Shown here: one piece after another, positions 57,476 to 64,000 of the stretch
Numbering within the stretch: the stretch's first letter is position 1
How the letters are laid out: the number at the start of each line of letters is the position of its first letter
NCBI GenBank assembly: GCA_035610365.1
Contig: CM069433.1
Coordinates: 129,164,545 to 129,228,544, forward strand
From: Aquatica leii
Taxonomy: Eukaryota; Arthropoda; Insecta; Coleoptera; Lampyridae
Reading direction: 5' to 3'
Length of the DNA: 64,000 nucleotides
The notes under the pieces: generated by a model
What the model saw: only the letters and a program-made list of their open reading frames with translations
Told to the model about the DNA's origin: nothing
Databases searched by the model: none
Program-made: the position numbers and the translations under genes

Positions 57476-58170
57476 TCAGATGTTTAGAATTTTGAGACGT
57501 TTTGATGCCTTGCTACGACTTTCAGATGAACTCCGATTTATGCAACATCTATAACCCGCTTCATTCCATCTGCCCATGTATTTTATTTTCATAGTTTTAT
57601 TATCTTGATGAAATCTTTCACTCCCCATTCTTTGCATCAAGATTTTTGGAGAAGTAGTCAATATGGTTGTGTAGACAACAAAGTTTCACACTCACATTAC
57701 AACCTAGAAATTTTAAGTTAGCTAAAACTTTCTTTGCAAATTCCTTGTAATTTTCAGATTTCTTGTTACTTAGGAAGTTTTCTATCAAGCTTTTAAATTA
57801 ACGCAATGTAGATTTTTCTATTTTATTCATTGGAGAAACAAAATTTGAATCATTCATTGAGTCGCGTATTTCTGATACATCAACCACATTGCCTTTATTT
57901 TTGTTTCACTTTTTTTAGAAATTTTATTATCAAATATGGATTTACCTTAGCTTTGGTGCCAGGGTCGGTAATAGATTGCTTTATAATTCCAAGCTTAATA
58001 TGGACTGGCAGCAAAAGTACTTTTTTGAGATAAATCGCTGATGCAACACATTTTTTAATCCTAGTACATCTGATCTGGAAGGCCAATTTTTTATATTCCA
58101 ATGTCGGCCACAATCTCATCTCTAATGTCCTATTCGTAAAAAAATAAGTGAAGTATCTTAAAATTGCCAC
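57476..58170 (-). pseudogene. Relic of an abundant arthropod repeat ORF (FHQD/GRWN family)
   Basis: On the minus strand, 58170-57895 contains VLLLPVHIKLGIIKQSI, 57800-57662 (no ATG) reads ENFLSNKKSENYKEF and LGCNVSVKLCCLHNHIDYF, and 57661-57476 reads ERFHQDNKTM and KYMGRWNEAGY. The order VYLPPLHIKLGLMKxFV, LGCNMSLKxHFLHSHLxFF and GERFHQDIxxMExRYxGRWN is one I recognise from a protein family present in many copies in insect and other arthropod genomes. It behaves like a mobile element. Its biochemical role is unknown to me. One in-frame TGA and frameshifts near 57660 and 57890 disable this copy. Confidence 0.55.
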
Positions 58171-59394
58171 ACACTATCCATAGATTTTAATCATATTTAA
58201 GTTTCTCCACAATAGATTTTAATAGACTTCTGCATAAATCATATATTACATCTTCGATGCAGTAGCTTGTGCTTACGACAGGTAATTAATCAACGAATGT
58301 GTGCGTTTTCTGTTTATCAAATAACAACGTGAAATACTACAATTTACTTTTTTTTACCTACACTACATTATTATTAAAAATTTTGAATAAGTATTATAAT
58401 AATATGAATTAAATTTCATTAATTAGTTAATAAGTCTCTTTTTATTAACGTTATTTTTACAATTGTTTTTTCTGTTTTCTAAAAGTTCATATTTATTTAA
58501 CTTTCAATGTTTTAGAATTTTTTATTCACTGGTAATACATTTAAAAATTTGCCATTACTTTTTTATTTTGTTCATTATGATTGTCTATTTATTTTTACCT
58601 AATTTTAATTAAATTTTGTAACACGCTTACTTATTTAAGATTTATTTGCATAACGAACGTTTGCGTTAAAATGGTTTTACATTTATAGTTGTAAACGTAT
58701 ATTTTTTTTTCCTTTAAATAAATAAATGAAGTAAGTTTACATAAATCCAAGTTTTTATTTTTACCAAAATGTATCTTACAGACGGTGAAATTATATTAAA
58801 ATCTAACAATAAAGATTATAATAATCATATTTAAAAGTATTTGAATAATTGTTATTTAACAAAAGAAGGTGATAGAAACGACAATTTTTATAGAACTATT
58901 AATACAATTGTCAAAGTTGTGCATATCACAACTGTGAGCCAAACTAACTATTTATTAGGATTTACTTTTTGACATTAGCAGTCTAAATTTTCATAGCATT
59001 ATTTTAACGTTATATAATTAACTTCAATGAAAAAATAAAGTAAATAATTTTTTAATTTAAAAAAAATATTATACTTTGCAAAATCATTTTCAACTAGTTA
59101 TTTTTTATTGCATTTTACTTTCGGTAACAATTTAAGTTAAACTTCAATTCTAATACAATTACTTTAACCAGTTATTATGATAGTTTCCTGATTTATTACA
59201 AACTAATAAAGTATTAGAGTTGTAAAAAAGTTACTATCTAAATTTAAAAGTACACAACATTTTTGTGTATATCTGTATATACATGTTCTGCATTTTGACA
59301 TTGAAAGATTGGTTACAAAATTACTAATTCTGCACAATTAATCCATATATTAAATTTTTGATTAAGTTTCCTCCTTGAAACAATTTACACGAAT
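58171..59394. other. AT-rich spacer
   Basis: No gene or repeat recognised. Confidence 0.5.
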
Positions 59395-60168
59395 GTCGAG
59401 ATTTGAATACAAAGCTACTCTAAGACCTGTCGAAACGACCAGTGGAACTCGGTAAACTAAAATGCATGCATTTTCAACAAGTAAAGCAGTATTATCTGCT
59501 GGAGACGAGACAACTACCCTAACTGTAGACTGCGAATCTTTGGTACAGTTTTCACGATGATGACTTATTTCTCTACATTAAAAACAGACGTTGTTTTGGT
59601 TGTTGACACGTTATGGGGAGTGTCCCTGTCTTCCACAATTATAACAGAGAACCGTACATTTACAGTTGCTTTGCCAACAGAACGTTTAGGTGTTACAACA
59701 CTTGCGCTAACTACATGTCTTTTCAACTAGTAATATCGTTCATTTATTCAAACATGTGGGAAAAGCTTTTCAACTCTCTTAAATTTGCCTTTGTTTGCAA
59801 CATCATATTATCAAATCCTTCAGTCACATATATTAAATATGACTCTAATTTTAATTTATTCCCTAATAACACTTTCTCAAGAAACTAAGATAAAAATTTC
59901 ACCGTTCTTCTTCCACCGCCTTGCATCATCGATATACGATGCTCACATGAAAACATTCTAGTGGCCTCACTTTGTAAGTCTTGTTACAACAGTACTTCGT
60001 ACTCAGGTTGGAAATAAAACCATTTTTAGCATTATCCTTCAATTTTAAAGCTACACTGTATCATTTTTGGCCGTATGGATTTGTTGAAACCACGTGCTCA
60101 CTTCCTCATCTGCATTTCCGCCAAACTTCGGGATAAGAGCCGCTATTTCTGTTCTACTTCGACCATAG
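59395..60168 (-). pseudogene. Ty3/gypsy-like gag relic with two zinc knuckles
   Basis: Minus strand, from 60168: IAALIPKFGGNADEEVSTWF, the start of a Ty3/gypsy capsid (IPxFxGxxxxxxxWxxxI). Then a frameshifted middle, and the knuckles CYNCGRQGHSP (59650-59615) and CF-stop-CREISHHRENC (59590-59548, with TAA where Gln fits). Downstream, VVVSSPADNTALLVENACIL lies where the retropepsin would start, but no D(T/S)G motif was seen. The plus-strand 91-codon ORF at 59613-59888 is a shadow of this relic. There is no pol and no LTR. Confidence 0.5.
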
Positions 60169-60401
60169 CTAAAGGAAAACTGGCACACACGCAATAAAAT
60201 GGTTTAAATAGGCGCAAAAATTAACATTATATAGCAATACAAGTTTTATCTCCGGTATTTGTTGGCACACGTCTTCTCTCTTAAGCAGCCAATAGACGAT
60301 CAAATTTATAAATGTAAAGTTTGTTTTTTTGTTCAAATTTTAAAATGAACAATCAAAATAATGTTGGTGCTGATGCCAAATTTATATAGTACAATAAAAT
60401 T

Positions 60402-61715
60402 ATGAAAAATATGAAACAGACACTTTTAACACTTACAATCATGACAATTACTGCCACGGCAAACCAAAAAAAAACGCAAAACAGAAAATACTGGGTCCGT
60501 CAATGGGTTGCAAGGCGACAAAAAAAAGGGATTATCAACTTAGTAAACAATGAATTTTTATTAGAGAATTTCTCTGCATTTAAAAATCACTTAAGAATGT
60601 CTAACAGTTGCTTTTTAAAGTCGTTTGCTGAAGTAAAGAAACATATAACAAAACAAGATACTATAATACGGAAATGTGCTCCAGCAAAACGAACTGATGG
60701 TAACGTTCCGCTATTTAGCGAACGAAGAAACGTATTAGAATTTGATGTATTCCACAAGAATACATGAATCTACCATAGATCAGTTTGTACCATGAGTTTA
60801 CCGAGCAATCTACAATGTTCTTGCAGAGGATTATATAAAAGTAAGTTAACACTATGTATGTTACTTTGCTCATTCATTACATATTTGTGTTTGGTTCCAA
60901 AAACCCAAGAAGAGTGGAAGAGAATATCAGAAGATTATAACATTTGGCAAATACCCAATACAATAGGAGCTTTGGATGGAAAACATTTTGCCTTTTCAGC
61001 ACCAATAAATGCTGTTTCTACATAATACAATTATAAAGGTTTTCGCAGTATCGTGTTACTTGCATTAACAGATGATAATTATAGATATATACATATATAT
61101 ACATATGCGGTCAAATGTTATAGGTACCCCAATAAAACTTGTCTTTCATTCAACTATTTACAAGTTCCAGAAAAAAACAATAAGGGTTTATGGTTTTACT
61201 TTATAACAATAAATTTTTAAGTGAATTTTGTATTTGGTAAAGGCACAAACAACAATTTCAATATTAATTTAGTTACTTAGTGCAGTACGGTGCAAAACAA
61301 CGTTAGTGTATAAAGTATAAAAGCAATTAATTACAATAGAGAATTTGTGAAATACTTTAAAAGAAAAAGTCCGTAAACACCAGCACAGTTCAAAACAGAG
61401 TGGGGGGTCTATTTCGCCGAATATTTGTTTTAAGCTTGTGGTTAGCATGCCTAAACGATTCAAACCGTCATTAAAGCAAAATGGGGCACTATTAAATATT
61501 AATTATGTTTAATAAAAGTATGTTAAAATCTGTTATATTCTTTTTATTTTTGGTTTTAATGACTTTTATTTAGTAAAAGCGTTAAATGTATGTCCAGCCT
61601 ATGACATTTGACCGCATATGTATATTGATGTCGACGTGAATGGAAGAGTGTCAGGTGGAGGAGATTTTGCTCAAGGTTCCTTATATCAGTCTTTAGAAAG
61701 AAATTCTTATATATA
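60402..61715 (+). pseudogene. PIF/Harbinger transposase (HARBI1-like), interrupted
   Basis: It opens at 60402. RKYWVRQWVARRQKKG and LRMSNSCFLKSFAEVKKHIT form the HARBI1-type N-terminus. After a stop, STIDQFVP and YRAIYNVLAEDYIK (helix-turn-helix region, 60770-60840). Then VPKTQEEWKRISEDY and IGALDGKHFAF (first catalytic Asp), YNYKGFRSIVLLALTDDNYR. At 61104 the frame is cut by a 511-bp insertion and resumes after 61617 as IDVDVNGRVSGGGDFAQGSL and YQSLE. The second catalytic Asp, in the usual GRxSDGG, is Gly here. The C-terminal Glu region is missing. Stops and frameshifts occur at 60765, around 60850 and at 61023. The partner gene is at 61755-62102. Confidence 0.75.
61106..61616. mobile_element. 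511-bp TIR element at a TA site inside the Harbinger transposase
   Basis: The termini TGCGGTCAAATGTTATAGG (61106-61124) and, as reverse complement, TGCGGTCAAATGTCATAGG (61616-61598) match at 18 of 19. TA flanks both sides (61104-61105, 61617-61618), the Tc1/mariner-style duplication. A 64-codon minus ORF inside (61269-61463) has no recognisable domain. Harbinger transposase residues continue on both sides, confirming the insertion. Confidence 0.75.
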
Positions 61716-61754
61716 TGTATGTAAATAACTTATCATTTGAGTTAAAGAAATATT

Positions 61755-62102
61755 CTTAATAAAGTTGTTCTGCATTGTTTGCTTCCGAAGGAACATGAGT
61801 TGATCGAAACACCACCAGGATGGAGTATATACTTCATCAGTTTCTGTACCTGTTCCTTAGGTTTTTTTAATTTTATTTATTTCTGTCATAAATGTAGTTC
61901 GCAGGCCGCTTATTTTTCTTAGAACTTGATCTTTCGCAACATGTATGTTGTACAATTCATTTAATTGGGTTGCAATTTCTTGCAATCCCTTCTTTAGTTG
62001 CGTTTTGTTTTTATAATGCACGCGGCTCATTGAATATAAACAGTCATGTATTTTGTACAACTGTATTAGCAGTTCTGTGTTTTCATGGGCCCATATATTC
62101 AA
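61755..62102 (-). pseudogene. Harbinger partner protein, MADF/Myb-SANT-like
   Basis: 82 codons from ATG 62102 read IWAHENTELLIQLYKIHDCL, YKNKTQLKKGLQEIATQLNE, VLRKISGLRTTFMTEINKIK, then TAA (61857-61859). The same frame carries on as GTGTETDEVYTPSWWCFDQL to about 61755. The W-x3-NT-x2-LI-x-LY-x4-CLY core with K-x2-LRTxF is the MADF/Myb-SANT fold of the second Harbinger protein, which in active elements brings the transposase to the nucleus and the element ends. It lies tail to tail with the transposase, as in autonomous Harbingers. The single stop is the only lesion seen. Confidence 0.7.
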
Positions 62103-63080
62103 TGAACTAAATATGTAACCAAATCGAACTAAATAAACATAAATATGTAAATAACCCCAATACCAACTACGCTACTGCCATATATAAACAAGAAAATTAC
62201 TAGAAATTTACGTGATGATCCTCAAAAATAGCACCTGTTTTATATCATCTAGTGAACTCTATTTAGAGTTCACTGATATCATCAAATTCGCATGTAAAAA
62301 TTTTAAGGTTACAATATACGTTTATATATTCGTAGTTTGTGAATAGATTAATTTAAATTACATGTAAATTATTATCGTTTATTGCGGTCTTTACAATTAA
62401 TAATTTTTTTTTCACTTTGTAATTTCAGGAAAATCAAGCTAGTTTAAAACTACAATAAAATACTGAAACAACATCGAAAATGTTACTGGAAATAATGAGC
62501 GCTCTAACAATCAAAATTATTTAATTTGCACAACTAAACCAACAGCCAAACAATACACGCGTTGTAAAGTTTGACATGTTGTTTTTACGCAATTAGGCAC
62601 GTATTTTATATAAAAAGAAACTTTATTTTCGAGTGTTTTAGCCTAAAATTAAAAAAATTTGTCGCAAGTCGAAAAATAAGAGATCTCTTAATGCATATAA
62701 ATGCAATAAATGTATACGGCACTACTTTTTATTTAGCTGTATGTTAGCTGTAAAATAAAATTCAATAGATTCATATATTGCAACGTTTAGAATTTAATGT
62801 ACTACAAACGAGTAGGGCTTAGTTAGTTACAGATTTATATAAGATTAAAGGCCGCTTGCAGAAAATTGTAGTAAATTACAGATTTCAAAATCAACGATTA
62901 AATCAAATCAAAGATTATCTGAAAACGGATTGCATAAACCATTATGAATCTATGATTACGTAAACGCTGATTTTGTCGAATACGGTTGCGAACCAATTTG
63001 TAATTTTTAAATGCTTACCACTGTGACTTTAGAAAATCAGTAGAATTACTCAAACGTAAATACAGCGTCACTCCATAATA
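62103..63080. other. AT-rich spacer with a perfect hairpin
   Basis: 62251-62261 (AGTGAACTCTA) and 62264-62274 are perfect reverse complements with a 2-nt centre, within a wider imperfect TATCATC...GATATCATC palindrome. This could be part of a Harbinger terminal region. Nothing else seen. Confidence 0.4.
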
Positions 63081-63149
63081 GCAAAGAGGAAAAAGTGTAG
63101 AAATTACTCCGAGTCTGAAAAAACTGTACTTCTTGATATAGTCAAAGAG
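63081..63149 (+). pseudogene. Myb/SANT-like fragment
   Basis: AKRKKCRNYSESEKTVLLDI then VKE and a stop. The pattern (N/Y)(F/Y)SExEKxLLLxIVKE is the first helix of Myb/SANT-like DNA-binding domains that accompany Harbinger elements. Only 23 residues remain. The frame ends at TAA 63150-63152, which may be the target site of a following insertion. Confidence 0.35.
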
Positions 63150-63433
63150 TAATGGCCGTTTCAAACTAAGCTAGGTTTAACGCTAAACCACCTTAAAACT
63201 GATTTATTTTTATGCACCGTTTCCGAAAATCAATTTAACTAGGTTTAAACTTAAGCTCTAGATATTGGGCGTTTAAATATTTAAACCGTACTTAAATTTG
63301 ACATAACCAAAGGATTCTGTTCATCTCAAATAAAGAAACAACATATAAACTGTGATAAAACATCTATTTCGTTATTTTTTTTTTACTTAACCGGATATAC
63401 ATTTGTGACTATTGTGTAACGTAGTTTAGTATT

Positions 63434-64000
63434 ATGATGGAAATCGAAGATGAAATTTTTATTGACGATGATGGTGAAATCCTAGATATCATAAACTATG
63501 GATTACCAAGAGAAATATATGATAGGTTTAACTACTTTCAAAATATGGACAACTTGACGTTTTTTCAACGATTTCGGCTAACTAAGCCAACTGTATTAAC
63601 AGTTTTGAACCAAATCAAACATCGCCTTGAATTTCCCACCGATTTGTTAGCAAAATAGAATAATACAAATATGGAATAACAAATTTTTAGAAATAACAGC
63701 ATTACTCAATTGTTCAGCACTGCGATTATTATTCTTGTGGTGGACATTAAAATGATATTGCCGACATAATGAGAATGCTTCAGTCCACATTGTCAAGAGT
63801 TGTTTGCAGGGTGTCGGCTGTAATTGCAAAACTATTACCACAGCATATAATATTTCCAAATGCGGAAGAACGTATAAGATAGCAAAGCAATTTTTTTCAA
63901 ATTGCAAAGTTTCCTAAAGTTTTAGGGTGTGTTGATGGTACACACATAAAAATTGTATCTCTAGGTATATAGTATTTGTTTACAATTTTTTTGTTATATT
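63434..64000 (+). pseudogene. Second PIF/Harbinger transposase, truncated by the window edge
   Basis: ATG 63434 opens MMEIEDEIFIDDDGEILDII and FFQRFRLTKPTVLTVLNQI, the HARBI1-type N-terminus (FRLxKxTxxxLLxxI). It meets a stop at 63656. Further on in shifted frames come STLSRVVCRVSAVIAKLLPQ, HIIFPNAEERIR, FFQIAKFPKVLGCVDGTHIK, with the first catalytic Asp in GCVDGTHI near 63930. The rest lies beyond 64000. An upstream TAA followed by TGGCCGTTTCAAACTAAGC (63153) is a candidate 5' end. It is distinct in sequence from the Harbinger at 60.4 kb. Confidence 0.65.

Noticed and set aside
1-64000. CRISPR arrays, tRNA or rRNA genes
   Set aside because: No regularly spaced repeats with unique spacers and no recognisable tRNA A/B boxes in cloverleaf context. 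The genome is eukaryotic.

Overview
This is an AT-rich eukaryotic window made up almost entirely of transposable elements in various states of decay. The mix points to an arthropod, most likely an insect: BEL/Pao and Ty1/copia LTR elements, Jockey/CR1-like and R1-like non-LTR elements, Penelope-like elements with GIY-YIG endonucleases, hAT, pogo, PIF/Harbinger and Mutator-like DNA transposons, and several repeated ORF families common in arthropod genomes. I found no convincing host gene, tRNA, rRNA or CRISPR array. Nothing identifies the species.

Layout. 0-16 kb: relics only. These are an unnamed transposase-like ORF (34-1530, -), a Mutator-like fragment (7.2 kb), a Penelope-like GIY-YIG fragment split by a 690-bp hAT-type element with a perfect 8-bp target duplication (9.1-10.15 kb), a copia integrase fragment, a Jockey-type ORF1, a pair of diverged repeats with hammerhead-like cores, and two hAT transposase remnants. 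16-27 kb: mostly non-coding AT-rich DNA with a 26-bp minisatellite, a second hAT-type MITE (401 bp, perfect 8-bp duplication), an R1-like 3' end, a Penelope-type palindrome and a second Penelope-like coding relic.

27.3-31.7 kb: a near full-length Jockey-superfamily (CR1/L2-like) element with an intact ORF1 and a broken ORF2. 35.4-38.75 kb: an ISL2EU-type Harbinger relative with two convergent genes, a THAP-DDE transposase (+) and a spliced SWIM zinc-finger/YqaJ exonuclease gene (-), between short inverted repeats. 40.9-43.8 kb: a transposase-like relic, then a BEL/Pao gag-protease relic split by an internally deleted pogo element. 50.25-56.26 kb: a young, structurally complete BEL/Pao element with LTRs that read as identical, a 5-bp target duplication, PBS, PPT and one in-frame stop in an otherwise open gag-pol.

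57-64 kb: another unnamed arthropod repeat ORF, a Ty3/gypsy gag relic, a Harbinger element (transposase + and MADF/Myb-like partner -, tail to tail) split by a 511-bp TIR element, and the start of a second Harbinger transposase running off the window edge.

The most interesting unit is the THAP-transposase/SWIM-YqaJ pair. The best preserved is the BEL/Pao insertion. The recurring theme is nested insertion, in three places supported by both target duplications and the interrupted reading frame or domain.
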